Assembly: GCF_900102635.1 (NCBI RefSeq)
Contig: NZ_FMZQ01000009.1
Location: 1 to 64,000, forward strand
Reading direction: 5' to 3'
Length of the DNA stretch: 64,000 bases
DNA from: Ectopseudomonas chengduensis
Lineage (GTDB): Bacteria > Pseudomonadota > Gammaproteobacteria > Pseudomonadales > Pseudomonadaceae
Below the pieces are notes generated by a model. That model made no database searches. It was not told the DNA's origin and was given only the letters and a program-made list of their open reading frames with translations. The position numbers and the translations under genes are program-made. Of the stretch, positions 46,909 through 58,138 are shown piece by piece (position 1 is the stretch's first letter; the number at the start of each line of letters is the position of its first letter).

Positions 46909-47019
46909 CTATTCCACTCCAGGCCAGTTACTGGGGCCGTTTGCGCACCTTATAGCGGCAAAAATAGAGCGGGTAAAAAAGATTTTTTCAATCAGGAGAT
47001 CGCCAGATTCTATGGTCGA

Positions 47020-47658
47020 TCAATCGTCGGAAGTCTTGGCCTTGTACTCGCACAGATCTTCGATGCGGCAGGCGCCACAACGCGGTTTGCGCGCGGTGCA
47101 GACATAGCGCCCGTGCAGGATCAGCCAGTGGTGGGCGTCGAGCAGATAATCCTTGGGCACGAACTTGAGCAGCTTCTTCTCCACCTCGACCACGTTCTTG
47201 CCCGGTGCGATGCCGGTGCGGTTGCTGACGCGAAAAATATGCGTGTCCACGGCCATGGCCAACTGGCGAAACGCCGTGTTGAGCACCACGTTGGCGGTCT
47301 TGCGGCCGACGCCGGGCAGGGCCTCGAGGTCCTCGCGGTTGTCCGGCACCACACTGCCGTGCTTCTCGATAAGGATGCGGCAGGCCTCGATGACGTTCTT
47401 CGCCTTGCTGTTGTACAGGCCGATGGTCTTGATGTACTCGGAGAGTCCTTCGACGCCCAGGGCGTAGATCGCTTCCGGCGTATTGGCCACCGGAAACAGC
47501 TTGGCCGTGGCCTTGTTGACGCTGACGTCGGTGGCCTGGGCCGATAGCGTCACCGCCACCAGCAGCTCGAAGGGCGTGCTGTAGGCCAGCTCGGTCTTCG
47601 GCTCGGGATTGTCCTCGTGCAGGCGGCGGAATATTTCCAGGCGTTTGGCGGCGTTCAT
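47020..47658 (-). CDS. nth: Endonuclease III
   Basis: The 212-aa base-excision repair enzyme removes oxidised pyrimidines and cuts the strand. The helix-hairpin-helix LEALPGVGRKTANVVLN carries the catalytic Lys, MAVDTHIFRVSNRTG the catalytic Asp, and CTARKPRCGACRIEDLC the [4Fe-4S] cluster (Cys-x6-Cys-x2-Cys-x5-Cys). It lies downstream of rnfE, the normal order in gammaproteobacteria. Confidence 0.95.
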   Translation of the reverse strand: MNAAKRLEIFRRLHEDNPEPKTELAYSTPFELLVAVTLSAQATDVSVNKATAKLFPVANTPEAIYALGVEGLSEYIKTIGLYNSKAKNVIEACRILIEKHGSVVPDNREDLEALPGVGRKTANVVLNTAFRQLAMAVDTHIFRVSNRTGIAPGKNVVEVEKKLLKFVPKDYLLDAHHWLILHGRYVCTARKPRCGACRIEDLCEYKAKTSDD

Positions 47659-47672
47659 GGCTCAGGACTTCA

Positions 47673-47748
47673 GGCGTAGCCCGGATGCAATCCGGGGCGG
47701 GTTGGTTCGGCATACCCGGATTGCATCCGGGCTACGGTTGGTCGCTCG
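47673..47748. repeat. REP pair between rnfE and nth
   Basis: CGTAGCCCGGATGCAATCCGGG faces CCCGGATTGCATCCGGGCTACG around a short spacer. This is the same family as the repeats inside the carboxylase gene. Confidence 0.8.
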
Positions 47749-47757
47749 CTTGTGGCG

Positions 47758-48465
47758 TCATTCGATCACGCCGGTGACCCGCACGCGACGGCTCTGTGCT
47801 GGCGCCTCGGGGGCGACGGCCTTGGCGCGTTCGGCTGCGATCTGATCGATGCGGTTCTTGCCGGCGATCAACAGGCCCAGCACGATGAAGGCGCCCGGCG
47901 GCAGGATGGCCAGCAGGAAGCCCCGGTAGTCCTGCACCAGAGTGAGCTTCCACTCGGCGGCAATCGGACCGAACAGCAGGTGCATGTTGGCCAGCAGCGC
48001 ACCGGTGCCGAGCAGCTCGCGGACGGCGCCGATCAGCACCAGCACCACGCCGAAGCCCAGGCCCATCATCAGGCCGTCGTAGGCGGCGCGGGCCGGGTCG
48101 TGCTTGGCGGCGAAACCGTCGGCGCGGCCGAGGATCACGCAGTTGGTGGTAATCAGCGGGATGAATATGCCGAGGATCTGGTACAGCTCGTAGGTATAGG
48201 CCTGCATCAGCAGCTCGATGCAGGTGGTCAGCGCGGCGATGATCATGACGAAGGCCGGCAGACGCACGGCGGTGTTGACCACGCCGCGTACCAGCGATAC
48301 GGCGGTGTTCGAGCACACCAGCACCACCGTGCTGGCCAGCGCCAGGCCAAGGGCGTTGACCGTGGAGTTGCTTACCCCGAGCAGCGGACACAGGCCGAGC
48401 AACTGCACCAGCGCCGGGTTGTTCTTCCACAGGCCGTTGAGGCTGATTTCGCGGTAACTGGTCAT
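47758..48465 (-). CDS. rnfE: RnfE/RsxE, membrane subunit of the Rnf electron transport complex
   Basis: The 235-aa membrane protein belongs to the RnfA/RnfE/NqrD/NqrE family. Features are [40 protein letters not shown] and [20 protein letters not shown]. With RnfA it carries iron-sulfur-linked electron transfer across the membrane. The start overlaps the rnfG stop. A basic C-terminal tail is present. Confidence 0.93.
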   Translation of the reverse strand: MTSYREISLNGLWKNNPALVQLLGLCPLLGVSNSTVNALGLALASTVVLVCSNTAVSLVRGVVNTAVRLPAFVMIIAALTTCIELLMQAYTYELYQILGIFIPLITTNCVILGRADGFAAKHDPARAAYDGLMMGLGFGVVLVLIGAVRELLGTGALLANMHLLFGPIAAEWKLTLVQDYRGFLLAILPPGAFIVLGLLIAGKNRIDQIAAERAKAVAPEAPAQSRRVRVTGVIE

Positions 48466-49103
48466 TGCTCGTCCTCCGCCAGGCCCAGCAATTGGGCGCG
48501 GTGCTTGTCGAAGTAGCGCAGGGCGCCGTGCACGGCCTTGACCACGGCGCGCGGGGTGATGGTGGCACCGGCGAACTGGTCGAACTCGCCGCGATCCTTC
48601 TTCACTGCCCAGCCGTCTTCGCCGGGATCGCTCAGGGATTTACCTTCGAAGCTGCGCACCCAGTCGCTCTTGGCCAGCTCGATCTTGTCGCCCAGCCCCG
48701 GTGTTTCCTTATGACCAAGCACACGCACGCCAGCCAGGCGGCCATCGGCGAAGATGCCCACCAGCAGGTGGATGGCGCCGCTGTAGCCATCCGGTGCGGT
48801 CACCGGCAGGATCAGTGCGCTGGGCTGGTCGCCCTTCAAGGCCAGGTAAGCCGATTGCGGGCTGCGGTGACCCAGCTCGGGCGCGTTTAGCTCGATGCGG
48901 TTGTCCAGCAGGTGGTTGTCGTAGCTGCCGGCCGGCAGGATCTCGGCCAGGGCGCGCACCTGTGCTTCGCGCTCGGCGGCAGCGATACGAGTGGCGGTGC
49001 CCTGTTGCAGCAGGGCCACGCTGCCGACGGTACCAATGGCGAACAGGCCCAGCACCAGGGCGTTCTTCAGCATCGAGCGGCTGATTTCCGGCAGCATGCT
49101 CAT
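48462..49103 (-). CDS. rnfG: RnfG/RsxG, flavoprotein subunit of the Rnf complex
   Basis: The 213-aa protein has one N-terminal membrane helix ([21 protein letters not shown]) and a periplasmic FMN-binding domain. The covalent flavin threonine lies in the family motif near [31 protein letters not shown] is another conserved block. Stop and start overlap its neighbours. Confidence 0.92.
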   Translation of the reverse strand: MSMLPEISRSMLKNALVLGLFAIGTVGSVALLQQGTATRIAAAEREAQVRALAEILPAGSYDNHLLDNRIELNAPELGHRSPQSAYLALKGDQPSALILPVTAPDGYSGAIHLLVGIFADGRLAGVRVLGHKETPGLGDKIELAKSDWVRSFEGKSLSDPGEDGWAVKKDRGEFDQFAGATITPRAVVKAVHGALRYFDKHRAQLLGLAEDEQ

Positions 49104-50131
49104 TCTCCCAGCTTGAAGCCGCTGTTGGGCTTGCGATGGCCGTAGCTGCGCGGCCGGGTGTAGTAGTCGATGGTCGGCGCCGCCAGGTTCATCAGCAGCA
49201 CGGCGAAGGCCACCGCGTCCGGGTAGCCGCCCCAGGTGCGGATCACGTAGACCAGTACGCCGACGCCGATACCGAATACCAGACGCCCGCGATTGCTGGT
49301 GGCGCCGGAAACCGGGTCGGTGACGATGAAGAAGGCGCCGAGCATGGTGGCGCCGGTGAGCAGGTGGAACAGCGGCGAACCGTTGGAATCCGAGCCGCTG
49401 CCGTTCCAGAACAGCAGGCTCATGACGAACAGCGCGGCGAGCATGCCCAGCGGCGCGTGCCAGGTGATCAGGCGCTTGTGCAGCAGGTACAGGCCGCCAG
49501 CGAGGAAGGCCAGGTTGACTGCTTCGCTGCCGGCGCCGCCGAAATGGCCGAAGGCCGGGTTGGCGGCGCGCAGCTCGTCGATGGTCAGGCTCTTGTTGAC
49601 CTTGAGTGCATCTAGGGCGGTGGCCTGGGCCCAGCCATCGGGCAGGCTGGCGATGCCGAGTATGTGTTTGAGGCCGTCCAGCGCAGCGACACCGTGCGGG
49701 GCCGGCCAGCTGGTCATTTCCACCGGGAAGGAGATCAGCACCACCACGTAGCCGACCATGGCCGGATTGAACGGGTTCTGCCCAAGGCCACCGTAGAGCT
49801 GCTTACCGAAGCCGATGGCGAAGCCGCAGGCTATCAGGGTCAGCCACCAGGGCGAGTAGGGCGGCAGGGCCAGGGCCAGCAGCACGGCGGTGACCAGGGC
49901 GCTGTAGTCCTTGAGGAAGAAGGCCAGCGGACGCTTGCGCGCGGCCAGCAGAGCGGCTTCGAAGCCCAGCGCGCAGAGGCTGGCCCAGAGCAGGTTGAAC
50001 AGGGTGCCGGCGCCGAACAGCCAGGTCAGCGCGAGGATGCCCGGCACGGTGGCCAGCAGCACCTGCAGCATGACCTGCTGGGTACGGTTGCTGCCCGTGG
50101 CGTGGGGCGATGTGATGCGGGGCAGGGCCAT
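49100..50131 (-). CDS. rnfD: RnfD/RsxD, flavinylated membrane subunit of the Rnf complex
   Basis: The 343-aa NqrB-like membrane protein has about nine helices. Marked motifs are [20 protein letters not shown] and [17 protein letters not shown], whose SGAT threonine takes the FMN covalently. The start at 50131 ([13 protein letters not shown]) fits the family; further upstream sequence is the rnfC-rnfD spacer with a REP half (50186-50203). Confidence 0.92.
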   Translation of the reverse strand: MALPRITSPHATGSNRTQQVMLQVLLATVPGILALTWLFGAGTLFNLLWASLCALGFEAALLAARKRPLAFFLKDYSALVTAVLLALALPPYSPWWLTLIACGFAIGFGKQLYGGLGQNPFNPAMVGYVVVLISFPVEMTSWPAPHGVAALDGLKHILGIASLPDGWAQATALDALKVNKSLTIDELRAANPAFGHFGGAGSEAVNLAFLAGGLYLLHKRLITWHAPLGMLAALFVMSLLFWNGSGSDSNGSPLFHLLTGATMLGAFFIVTDPVSGATSNRGRLVFGIGVGVLVYVIRTWGGYPDAVAFAVLLMNLAAPTIDYYTRPRSYGHRKPNSGFKLGE

Positions 50132-50210
50132 CGGCGCTCCGGTGGTTCTGTTGCTGCGTTCGTATTGAGCGCAGTGGTGTTCATTCCCCGGATGCAATCC
50201 GGGACGATCA

Positions 50211-52655
50211 TTACGGCTGGTATTCGGCCAGCTTGCGTTCTGCTTCGGCCAGGCGTGTGCGTGCCTGTTCCAGCGCCTCGCCAGCGGCGCTCTCGTCACG
50301 CTCCAGCTTGCGCAGGTCGGCGCGGGCGAAGGCCGCCTCGGTCTTCAGCGCCTTGAATTTTTCGTCCACGCCGGGGCGTTCGGTGCGTACTAGCTCCGGC
50401 GCCGGCTTGCCCGAGGCCGCCTCCGCGGCATGCAGGGCTTGTTCGGCGGCGGCCAGGGCATCACGCAGCGGCTGCAGTGCGGCTTCGTCAGCGCCGGCCT
50501 TCTCGGCCTTCTTCAGCTCGGCGCGTTTCATCGCCAGCTCGACCTTGGCCTTTTTCAGGACGTCGTCACCGGCCGGCTTGGCAGCGGGGGCGGGCGCCTG
50601 CTTTTCCAGGTCTGCCAGGGCCTTATCGGCTGCTTCCAGTTGCTGGCGAATGCGAGCGATTTCGGCCTGCTGGTCGTCGTCCGGGGGCTCGATCTTTTCC
50701 AGCTTGCGCAGCTGTGCCTTGAGCATGGCAGCGTCGATCTTGGCTTTCTTCAGCGCTTCGTCGCCGGCCGGTTTGGCGGCGGGTGCGGGCGCTTGGCTTT
50801 CCAGGCTGGCCAGGGTCTTTTCGGCTGCTTCCAGTTGCTGACGCAGGCGGGCGAGTTCGGCCTGCTGATCGTCGTCCGGGTTCTCGATCTTTTCCAGCTT
50901 GCGCAGCTGGGCCTTGAGCATGGCGGCTTCGATCTTGGCTTTCTTCAGCGCTTCGTCACCGGCCGGCTTGGGCGTCGGGGCAGGTGCAGCCGCCTGCGCG
51001 TCGGCCAGGGCCTTCTGTGCGGCTTCGGCAGCGGCACGCAGCTCGCTGACCTGAGTCTGCAGTTCGGGCGTGTCGTGGGCGGCCAGCTGTTTTTCCGCCT
51101 TCTTCAGCGCGACCTGGGCCATGCTGGCTTCGATCTTGAGTTTCTTAAGCGCCTCATCGGCCGGCGCCGCTGCCGCAGCAGGGGGCGCTTCGGCCTGCGC
51201 CGCCTTGGCGCGGGCGGCCTTCTCTGCGCGGGCCTTGCGCTCGGCCTCCTTCTGCTCCTCGGCGCGGCGCAGGCGTTCCTGGCGCTGTTCGAAGCGCTGC
51301 TTGGAGTGTTCGGCCTTGAGCTGCTTCTGTTCCAGATCGCGGATTTCCGCCTTGGCCGCGCGGTAGTACTGCACCAGCGGAATACTCGATGGGCAGACGT
51401 AGGCGCAGGCGCCGCATTCGATGCAGTCGAACAGGTTGTGCGCCTTGAGCTGTTCGTGCTCCTGGCCCAAGGCGAAGAAGTGCAGTTGTTGCGGCAGCAG
51501 GCTGGCCGGGCAGGCCTCGGCGCATTCGCCGCAGCGGATGCAGGGCATGGCCGGCGGTGGTGGCGGCAGTTCGACGGCGGTGCTGGCCAGCAGGCAGTTG
51601 CTGGTCTTGATCAGCGGCACCTCGAGGCTGGGCAGGGTAAAGCCCATCATCGGTCCGCCCATGATCAGGCGATTGAGTTTGCTGGTGTCCAGCCCGGCGA
51701 ACTGCAGCAGCTCGCCCACTGGCGTGCCGAACAGCGACTCGACGTTGCCCGGGCGCGCCAGGGCCTCGCCGGTGAGGGTGGTGATGCGCGAGATCAGCGG
51801 CTTGCCGTGCACTACGGCCTCGTGCACGGCCACGCAGGTGCCGACGTTCTGGCAGAGGATGCCGATATCGGCCGGCAGGCCGCCCGATGGCACCTCGACA
51901 CCGGTGAGGATCTGGATCAGCTGCTTCTCGCCGCCGGAGGGGTACTTGGTGGGGAACACCCGCACCTGGTAGCTGCGCTCGCTGCAGGCGCCGCGCACCG
52001 CGGCGATGGCCTCGGGCTTGTTGTCCTCGATGCCGATCAGCACCTGCTCGGGCTGGATCAGCTGCACCAGGATATCGATGCCGGAAACCAGCTCAGCTGC
52101 GCGTTCGCGCATCAGCAGGTCGTCGGCGGTGATATAGGGCTCGCACTCGGTGCCGTTGATGATCAGCGTGTGGATCTTCTGCGTCGGCCGCGCGGTGAGC
52201 TTCACCGCGGTGGGGAAGCCCGCGCCGCCCAGGCCACTGATGCCGGCGTCGCGGATCAGCGCCAGCAGTTCGGCGGAGTCCATATGCCGGTAGTCGGGAT
52301 GCGGGGTCAGGTCGATCCACTCGTCCAGGCCGTCGCTGTCGATGACGATGGCCGGCGCCAGCATGCCGGAGACATGCGGGTAGGGCTGCGGGCCGATAAA
52401 GCTGACCGTGCCGGAGGTCGGCGCATGCAGCGGCGCGCTGACGAAACCGGTGGCCTCGGCGATCTTCTGTCCCTTGCGCACCCGCTGGCCGACCACCACG
52501 CAAGGCTCGGCGACGGCGCCGATATGCTGGCCCAGCGGCAAGGTCAGGCGGGCCGGCAGCGGCGCCTGCTGGATCGGGGTGCGGTTTGACAGCTCCTTGC
52601 GCTCGGCCGGATGGATGCCGCCGGGGATATCCCAGATACGCTCTTGTGCGCTCAT
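50211..52655 (-). CDS. rnfC: RnfC/RsxC, NADH-linked Fe-S subunit with repeat-rich C-terminal tail
   Basis: The 814-aa subunit has an NqrF/NuoF-like flavin and NADH region ([45 protein letters not shown]) and two [4Fe-4S] motifs [12 protein letters not shown] and [12 protein letters not shown]. After about residue 450 comes a charged helical extension. From about 560 to 755 a unit of about 60-70 residues (beginning [14 protein letters not shown], with [12 protein letters not shown] and DDDQQAE) repeats about three times, joined by Ala-Pro linkers. The start at 52655 overlaps the rnfB stop. Confidence 0.92.
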   Translation of the reverse strand: MSAQERIWDIPGGIHPAERKELSNRTPIQQAPLPARLTLPLGQHIGAVAEPCVVVGQRVRKGQKIAEATGFVSAPLHAPTSGTVSFIGPQPYPHVSGMLAPAIVIDSDGLDEWIDLTPHPDYRHMDSAELLALIRDAGISGLGGAGFPTAVKLTARPTQKIHTLIINGTECEPYITADDLLMRERAAELVSGIDILVQLIQPEQVLIGIEDNKPEAIAAVRGACSERSYQVRVFPTKYPSGGEKQLIQILTGVEVPSGGLPADIGILCQNVGTCVAVHEAVVHGKPLISRITTLTGEALARPGNVESLFGTPVGELLQFAGLDTSKLNRLIMGGPMMGFTLPSLEVPLIKTSNCLLASTAVELPPPPPAMPCIRCGECAEACPASLLPQQLHFFALGQEHEQLKAHNLFDCIECGACAYVCPSSIPLVQYYRAAKAEIRDLEQKQLKAEHSKQRFEQRQERLRRAEEQKEAERKARAEKAARAKAAQAEAPPAAAAAPADEALKKLKIEASMAQVALKKAEKQLAAHDTPELQTQVSELRAAAEAAQKALADAQAAAPAPTPKPAGDEALKKAKIEAAMLKAQLRKLEKIENPDDDQQAELARLRQQLEAAEKTLASLESQAPAPAAKPAGDEALKKAKIDAAMLKAQLRKLEKIEPPDDDQQAEIARIRQQLEAADKALADLEKQAPAPAAKPAGDDVLKKAKVELAMKRAELKKAEKAGADEAALQPLRDALAAAEQALHAAEAASGKPAPELVRTERPGVDEKFKALKTEAAFARADLRKLERDESAAGEALEQARTRLAEAERKLAEYQP

Positions 52656-53227
52656 GCCGCCTGCTCCCGGTCGCTGGCGATCAACTGGCCGGGGGCCAGC
52701 GGCTTGTCCCACTTCCAGCTCTGTACGGTGCTACCGACTTCGATCATGTCGATGCAGTCCACCGGGCAGGGCTCGACGCACAGGTCGCAGCCGGTGCATT
52801 CGCTGACGATCACCGTGTGCATCTGCCGCGCGGCGCCGACGATGGCGTCCACCGGGCAGGCCTGGATGCACTTGGTGCAGCCAATGCACTCGGCTTCGCG
52901 GATAAACGCGACCATCTGCGGCTTCTCGCCTTCCACCGCATCCAGCGGCTCGGGCTCGACGTCCAGCAGGTCGGCCAAGGCCTGGATGGTCGCCTCGCCC
53001 CCGGGCGGGCACTTGTTGATCTTGTCGCCGCCGGCGATCGCCTCGGCGTAGGGCTTGCAGCCCGGGTAGCCGCACTGACCGCACTGGGTCTGTGGCAGCA
53101 GGGCGTTGATCTGTTCGGCGATGGGGTCGCCCTCGACCTTGAAGCGCACCGCGGCGAAACCGAGGATGGCGCCGGCGATCAGGCACAGGCCGAGCAGGGC
53201 GAGGACGGCGACGAGAACCAGGCTCAT
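52652..53227 (-). CDS. rnfB: RnfB/RsxB, ferredoxin-like subunit of the Rnf complex
   Basis: The 191-aa protein has an N-terminal membrane helix ([20 protein letters not shown]), an Fe-S motif [16 protein letters not shown] and two ferredoxin clusters, [16 protein letters not shown] and [16 protein letters not shown]. It passes electrons between ferredoxin and RnfC. Its ATG overlaps the rnfA stop. Confidence 0.94.
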   Translation of the reverse strand: MSLVLVAVLALLGLCLIAGAILGFAAVRFKVEGDPIAEQINALLPQTQCGQCGYPGCKPYAEAIAGGDKINKCPPGGEATIQALADLLDVEPEPLDAVEGEKPQMVAFIREAECIGCTKCIQACPVDAIVGAARQMHTVIVSECTGCDLCVEPCPVDCIDMIEVGSTVQSWKWDKPLAPGQLIASDREQAA

Positions 53228-53808
53228 AGTTTGATCAGCCCGGCAAAGCCCATGAAGGCCAGCGACATCAGGCCGGCGGTGATCATGCCGATGGCCGCGC
53301 CCTGAAAGGACTTGGGCACGTCGGCGATGGCGATGCGTTCGCGCATGGCGGCGAACAGTACCAGCACCAGGGAGAAGCCCAGACCTGCGGCGAAGCCGTT
53401 GGCGGTGGCAGTGATGAAGGTGAACTCGGCCTTGTTGGCGTTGAGCAGGGCGACGCCGAGGACGATGCAGTTGGTGGTGATCAGCGGCAGGAAAATACCC
53501 AGCACGCGATACAGCAGTGGGCTGGTCTTGTTCACCACCATCTCGGTGAACTGCACGGTCACCGCGATCACCAGAATGAAACTGATGGTGCGCAGGAATT
53601 CCAGATCCAGCGGTTTGAGCACGTACTGCTGCACCAGGTAGCTGCACATGGCGGCCAGAGTCAGCACGAAGGTGGTGGCCAGGGACAGGCCGATGGCCGT
53701 CTCGATCTTCTTCGACACGCCCATGAACGGGCACAGGCCGAGAAACTGCACCAGCACGAAATTGTTGACCAGGATGGCGCTGACCATGATCAGGACGAGT
53801 TCGGTCAT
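53224..53808 (-). CDS. rnfA: RnfA/RsxA, membrane subunit of the Rnf complex
   Basis: The 194-aa membrane protein has six helices and the motifs [39 protein letters not shown] and [19 protein letters not shown], the family cysteines being in GLCPF and TTNC. It opens the rnfABCDGE operon, which is continuous and partly overlapping, so the complex is made in fixed ratio. Confidence 0.95.
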   Translation of the reverse strand: MTELVLIMVSAILVNNFVLVQFLGLCPFMGVSKKIETAIGLSLATTFVLTLAAMCSYLVQQYVLKPLDLEFLRTISFILVIAVTVQFTEMVVNKTSPLLYRVLGIFLPLITTNCIVLGVALLNANKAEFTFITATANGFAAGLGFSLVLVLFAAMRERIAIADVPKSFQGAAIGMITAGLMSLAFMGFAGLIKL

Positions 53809-53875
53809 CGGGTTGCCGTCGAGTGCGCAAAGGCCATAGGAAAAGGGCGCCTATTATCGGGAAGCGCGTAGATGC

Positions 53876-53902
53876 AAACAAGCCGGCATTGGCCGGCTTG
53901 TT
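53876..53902 (-). terminator. Terminator of metG
   Basis: ACAAGCCGGC-ATTG-GCCGGCTTGT stem; on the minus strand it lies about 25 bases after the metG stop. The T run is weak. Confidence 0.65.
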
Positions 53903-53927
53903 CGACGCCTATAAGCCTAGCTGGTGC

Positions 53928-55964
53928 TTACTTGACGCGCTGGCCTGGCTTGGCGCCGCTATCCGGGCTGAGCAGGTAGATTTCCTCACCACCGGGGCCG
54001 GCGGCCAGCACCATGCCTTCGCTGATGCCGAACTTCATCTTGCGCGGCGCCAGGTTGGCGACGTACAGGGTCAGGCGGCCTTCCAGCTTGCTCGGGTCGG
54101 GGTAAGCGGACTTGATGCCGGAGAATACGTTGCGCTTCTCGTCACCGATATCCAGCGACAGGCGCAGCAGCTTGTCGGCGCCTTCGACGAACTCGCACTT
54201 CTCGATCAGGGCGATACGCAGGTCGACGGCGGCGAAGGCGTCGAAGTTGATCTCAGCGGCCAGCGGGTCCTTGGCCAGTTCGCCATTGCCCTGTGGCTTG
54301 GACGCTTCGGCGGCCAGGTCTTCCTTGGAGGCTTCGACCATGGCGTCGATCTTCGCGGGCTCGATGCGGGTGAGCAGCGGGTTGAACGGGTTGAGCTGGT
54401 GGTTGGCCAGCGGCAGCGAGAGATCGGCCCAGGTTTGCGGCTTCACATTGAGGAAGGCTTCGGCATCGGCGGCCAGCTTCGGCAGCACGGGTTTCAACAT
54501 GATCACCAGCTGGCGGAACAGGTTGATGCCCAGCGCGCAGATTTCCTGCACCTCGGCCTGCTTGCCTTCGACCTTGTTCAGGGCCCAGGGCGCCTTGTCG
54601 GCGATCCAGGCGTTGGCGCGGTCGGCCAGCGCCATGATCTCGCGCATGGCGCGGGAGAAGTCGCGCGCCTCGTAAGCCTCGGCGATGCTCGGCGCGGCAG
54701 CCTGGAAGGCGTCCCACAGCTCCGGCTCCGGGTTGGCGGCGACCAGCAGGCCATCGTTGCCCTTGTGGATGAAGCCGGCACAGCGGCTGGCGATGTTGAC
54801 CACCTTGCCGACCAGGTCCGAGTTGACCTTCTGCACGAAGTCATCGAGGTTCAGGTCCAGATCATCCACGCCGCGGCCCAGCTTGGAGGCGTAGTAGTAG
54901 CGCAGGTATTCCGGGTTCAGGTGGTCCAGGTAGGTGCGCGCCTTGATGAAGGTGCCGCGCGATTTGGACATCTTCTGCCCGTTCACCGTCAGGTAGCCGT
55001 GCACATTGACCGCGGTGGGCTTGCGGTAGCCCGCGCCTTCGAGCATGGCCGGCCAGAACAGGGCGTGGAAGTTGACGATGTCCTTGCCGATGAAGTGATA
55101 CAGCTCGGCGGTCGAGTCCTTGCCCCAGAACGCGTCGAAGTCCAGCTCCGGGCGTTTGCTGCACAGGTTCTTGAAGCTGGCCATGTAGCCGATCGGCGCG
55201 TCCAGCCAGACGTAGAAGTACTTGCCCGGCTCGCCGGGAATCTCGAAGCCGAAGTAGGGCGCATCACGGCTGATGTCCCACTCCTGCAGGCCGCCATCGA
55301 GCCATTCGGCGATCTTGTTGGCCACCGCCTCCTGCAGCGCGCCGGAGCGCGTCCACTGCTTGAGCATGGCCTCGAAGTCCGGCAGCTTGAAGAAGAAGTG
55401 CTGCGACTCCTTGAGCACCGGCACCGCACCGGAAATGGCGGAGCGCGGGTTTTTCAGTTCGGTCGGCGAGTAGGTCGCGCCGCATTTCTCGCAGTTGTCG
55501 CCGTACTGATCCTCGGTGCCACATTTCGGGCAGGTGCCCTTGATGAAGCGGTCGGCGAGGAACATGCCTTTCTCGGGGTCGAAGTACTGGGTCACGGCGC
55601 GGGTGGCGATATGCCCCTTGTCGCGCAGCGCCAGGTAGATGGCCGCCGACAGCTCGCGGTTTTCCTGCGAGTGGGTGGAGTGGTAGTTGTCGAAGTCCAC
55701 CAGGAAGTCGGCGAAGTCGGCGGTGTGCTCGGCCTGTACGTTAGCAATGAGCTGCTCGGGGGTGATGCCTTCTTTCTCGGCGCGCAGCATGATGGCCGAG
55801 CCGTGCGCATCGTCGGCGCAGACGTAGATCGCCTGATTGCCGCGCAGCTTCTGGTAGCGCACCCACATGTCGGTCTGCACGTACTCGAGCATATGGCCGA
55901 GGTGGATGGAGCCGTTGGCGTAGGGGAGGGCGCTGGTAACGAGAATCTTGCGGGCTTCGGTCAT
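53928..55964 (-). CDS. metG: Methionyl-tRNA synthetase
   Basis: The 678-aa class I synthetase has [17 protein letters not shown] (HIGH-type HLGH), the zinc knuckle [30 protein letters not shown] near residue 335 (KMSKS), and a C-terminal EMAP-II-like tRNA-binding domain (about 575-678; [20 protein letters not shown]). The start at 55964 ([11 protein letters not shown]) fits the family; an upstream ATG adds 13 unsupported residues. It is divergent from mrp. Confidence 0.95.
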   Translation of the reverse strand: MTEARKILVTSALPYANGSIHLGHMLEYVQTDMWVRYQKLRGNQAIYVCADDAHGSAIMLRAEKEGITPEQLIANVQAEHTADFADFLVDFDNYHSTHSQENRELSAAIYLALRDKGHIATRAVTQYFDPEKGMFLADRFIKGTCPKCGTEDQYGDNCEKCGATYSPTELKNPRSAISGAVPVLKESQHFFFKLPDFEAMLKQWTRSGALQEAVANKIAEWLDGGLQEWDISRDAPYFGFEIPGEPGKYFYVWLDAPIGYMASFKNLCSKRPELDFDAFWGKDSTAELYHFIGKDIVNFHALFWPAMLEGAGYRKPTAVNVHGYLTVNGQKMSKSRGTFIKARTYLDHLNPEYLRYYYASKLGRGVDDLDLNLDDFVQKVNSDLVGKVVNIASRCAGFIHKGNDGLLVAANPEPELWDAFQAAAPSIAEAYEARDFSRAMREIMALADRANAWIADKAPWALNKVEGKQAEVQEICALGINLFRQLVIMLKPVLPKLAADAEAFLNVKPQTWADLSLPLANHQLNPFNPLLTRIEPAKIDAMVEASKEDLAAEASKPQGNGELAKDPLAAEINFDAFAAVDLRIALIEKCEFVEGADKLLRLSLDIGDEKRNVFSGIKSAYPDPSKLEGRLTLYVANLAPRKMKFGISEGMVLAAGPGGEEIYLLSPDSGAKPGQRVK

Positions 55965-56126
55965 GGTGATCGGCTGCACTGGTAAAACGAGGGAAGTCGG
56001 CAACTATAAAGCAGCGGCAGGCTGCAAGCCACCTGCACCGGGTAAGCGTGGTCGATGTACCGCGCATGGCTCGGTGCTGCTGCTATTATGCCGGCCTGTT
56101 TTTCTGCTGCCTTCTGGAGTCCATGC

Positions 56127-57215
56127 ATGAGTGCCGTCACCCGCGAAGCGGTCGAAGCCTGTCTGCGTCAGTTCACCGACCCACATCTCGATCAGGACCC
56201 GGTCAGCGCCGGTTGTCTGCGTGAAGTCGATATTCAGGGCGCACGCGTATCCGTGCGCCTGGAGCTGGGCTACGCCGCCGGTTTGTTCAAGAACGGTTGG
56301 GCGCAGATGCTGCAGATGGCGCTGGAGAACCTCGATGGTGTCGACGGTGCGCGGGTGCAGGTCGATTGCGTGATCGACTCGCACCAGGGGCAGGCGCAGG
56401 TGCCGGCCCTGGCTGGGGTGAAAAACGTTATCGCCGTGGCCTCGGGCAAGGGCGGGGTGGGTAAGTCCACCACCGCAGCCAACCTGGCACTGGCGCTGGC
56501 GCGTGAAGGCGCGCGCGTTGGTATTCTTGATGCCGATATCTATGGCCCCAGCCAGGGCATCATGTTCGGCATCGCCGAGGGCACGCGGCCGCAGGTGAAG
56601 GATCAGAAATGGTTCGTGCCGCTCGAAGCCCATGGCGTGCAGGTGATGTCCATGGCCTTTCTCACCGACGACAATACGCCGATGGTCTGGCGTGGGCCGA
56701 TGGTCAGCGGCGCCTTGCTGCAATTGATCACCCAGACCGCCTGGAACGATCTCGATTACCTGGTGGTGGACATGCCGCCGGGTACCGGCGACATCCAGCT
56801 GACCCTGGCGCAGAAGGTGCCGGTGGCAGGCAGCGTGATCGTCACCACCCCGCAGGACCTTGCCTTGCTCGATGCCAAGAAGGGCGTGGAGATGTTCCGC
56901 AAGGTGCACATTCCGGTGCTGGGTGTGGTGGAGAACATGGCCGTGCACATCTGCTCCAACTGCGGCCATGCCGAGCACCTGTTCGGTGAGGGCGGTGGCG
57001 AGAAGCTGGCCGCACAGTATGGTGTCGAGTTGCTGGCCTCGTTGCCGCTGTCGATGGCCATTCGCATGCAGGCCGATGATGGCAAGCCAACCACCATTGC
57101 CGATCCGGAAAGCCAGATCGCCATGATCTACCAGGACCTGGCGCGCAAGGTCGGTGCGCGTATCGCCCTGGCTGGCAAGCCGGCCATGCCCAGCATCGAG
57201 ATCAGTGAGGACTAA
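56127..57215 (+). CDS. apbC: Mrp/ApbC iron-sulfur carrier ATPase
   Basis: The 362-aa protein has an N-terminal DUF59/MIP18 domain (VEACLRQFTDPHLDQDPVSA) and a P-loop ATPase with the deviant Walker A VASGKGGVGKSTTAANLALA at about residue 105. A CxxC pair in CSNCGHAEHLFGEGGG binds and transfers [4Fe-4S] clusters. The start at 56127 (MSAVTREAVEA) has CTGGAGTCC in front of it. A longer in-frame ATG at 56055 lies in the promoter region. Confidence 0.92.
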   Translation: MSAVTREAVEACLRQFTDPHLDQDPVSAGCLREVDIQGARVSVRLELGYAAGLFKNGWAQMLQMALENLDGVDGARVQVDCVIDSHQGQAQVPALAGVKNVIAVASGKGGVGKSTTAANLALALAREGARVGILDADIYGPSQGIMFGIAEGTRPQVKDQKWFVPLEAHGVQVMSMAFLTDDNTPMVWRGPMVSGALLQLITQTAWNDLDYLVVDMPPGTGDIQLTLAQKVPVAGSVIVTTPQDLALLDAKKGVEMFRKVHIPVLGVVENMAVHICSNCGHAEHLFGEGGGEKLAAQYGVELLASLPLSMAIRMQADDGKPTTIADPESQIAMIYQDLARKVGARIALAGKPAMPSIEISED

Positions 57216-57232
57216 CAGCAGCCGCTTAGCGG

Positions 57233-57571
57233 CATCTGATGACCCTCTTCCGCTTGCGGGAGAGGGTGCCCGAAGTGCGGGAGAGGGCCATGCAGGCGAC
57301 TCGGTTCTGGCTTGGCTTTCCAATTGCCCTGCGACGTGGGCATCCTGCGCAGCTCTACCACCCGACTTAGTTCAAGCGTCGGAGTATCGAATTTGTAGGA
57401 GCGGCGCCCTGTCGCGAATCAGAGCGGCGCACATTTGAAAAGCTTCGCCCCGGGGCGGGGCTCCTACGAAAAGCTGCTTTGGCAGCCTTTCCTGCTTTTG
57501 TAGGAGCGGCTGGGCGGCATTCCGCTTCAGCCGCGAATTTCGCGGATAAATCCGCTCCTGCGGGCATATAA
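57233..57571. repeat. Repeat-filled gap between mrp and the cold shock gene
   Basis: About 400 bases without a gene. It holds a CCCTCTTCCGCTTGCGGGAGAGGG palindrome followed by a related GTGCGGGAGAGGG, then REP types TGTAGGAGCGGCGCCCTGTCGCG, AAGCTTCGCCCCGGGGCGG and TTTCGCGGATAAATCCGCTCC. Confidence 0.72.
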
Positions 57572-57578
57572 ACGCCCA

Positions 57579-57610
57579 CAAAAAAGCCCCGCACTAGGCG
57601 GGGCTCTTTT
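57579..57610 (-). terminator. Terminator of the cold shock gene
   Basis: AAAAAGCCCCGC-ACTAG-GCGGGGCTCTTTT. On the minus strand it follows the cold shock stop within 20-50 bases and ends in a T run. Confidence 0.87.
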
Positions 57611-57628
57611 CAAGCAGGTCAGCTCAGG

Positions 57629-57838
57629 TTAGACAACCTGAACTTCCTCAGCCTGCATGCCTTTCTGACCACGGGTGGCCACGAAAGTCACTTGCTGGCC
57701 TTCTTTCAGGCTCTTGAAGCCATCGCTCTGAATGGCTTTGAAGTGTACGAAGAGGTCGTCACCGGATTGCGGGGTGATGAAGCCGTAGCCTTTCTCATCG
57801 TTGAACCACTTAACGGTGCCAGTCTGACGATTGGACAT
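57629..57838 (-). CDS. capB: Cold shock domain protein (CspA family)
   Basis: The 69-aa single-domain RNA chaperone has [16 protein letters not shown] (RNP1) and [11 protein letters not shown] (RNP2). It melts secondary structure in single-stranded nucleic acids. The symbol is given by similarity to Pseudomonas cold acclimation proteins; several paralogues usually exist, so the exact name is not certain. It is followed by a good terminator. Confidence 0.9.
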   Translation of the reverse strand: MSNRQTGTVKWFNDEKGYGFITPQSGDDLFVHFKAIQSDGFKSLKEGQQVTFVATRGQKGMQAEEVQVV

Positions 57839-58138
57839 GTGATGTCTCCTAACAAAAGTAATAACAGCCCTGGAAAAGCCCAGGCCGGGACTGAGTGCAA
57901 CGAGTACTAGGAGTCGGACGATGTTTGGATCGAGATCTAGGCATCAAGTAGCGATTCGCGGTGACACATGCAGCACAGTGGGGACACCATACGTGGTTTT
58001 ATCGCCAAGTGCGAATGCTCGATGCAGCTTTTTTGCAAATAATGACTGATGGGCGCGCCGGCACTCTTTGAAGCGTGGCGCCTGCCTCGGTAAGATGCGC
58101 TCACTTTTTTCGTAACCGCCCACTCAGGACACCTCGCC
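57839..58138. other. Divergent leader region of the cold shock gene and dcd
   Basis: About 300 bases with the minus-strand cold shock promoter and leader and the plus-strand dcd promoter. Cold shock messages usually have long structured leaders, and the roughly 150-base AT-rich stretch next to 57838 would fit. I can identify no exact cold-shock box. Confidence 0.35.

Noticed and set aside
50560..50980. Repeated DNA in rnfC considered as a CRISPR-like array
   Set aside because: The repeats are about 190-200 bases, in frame and protein coding, without short unique spacers.
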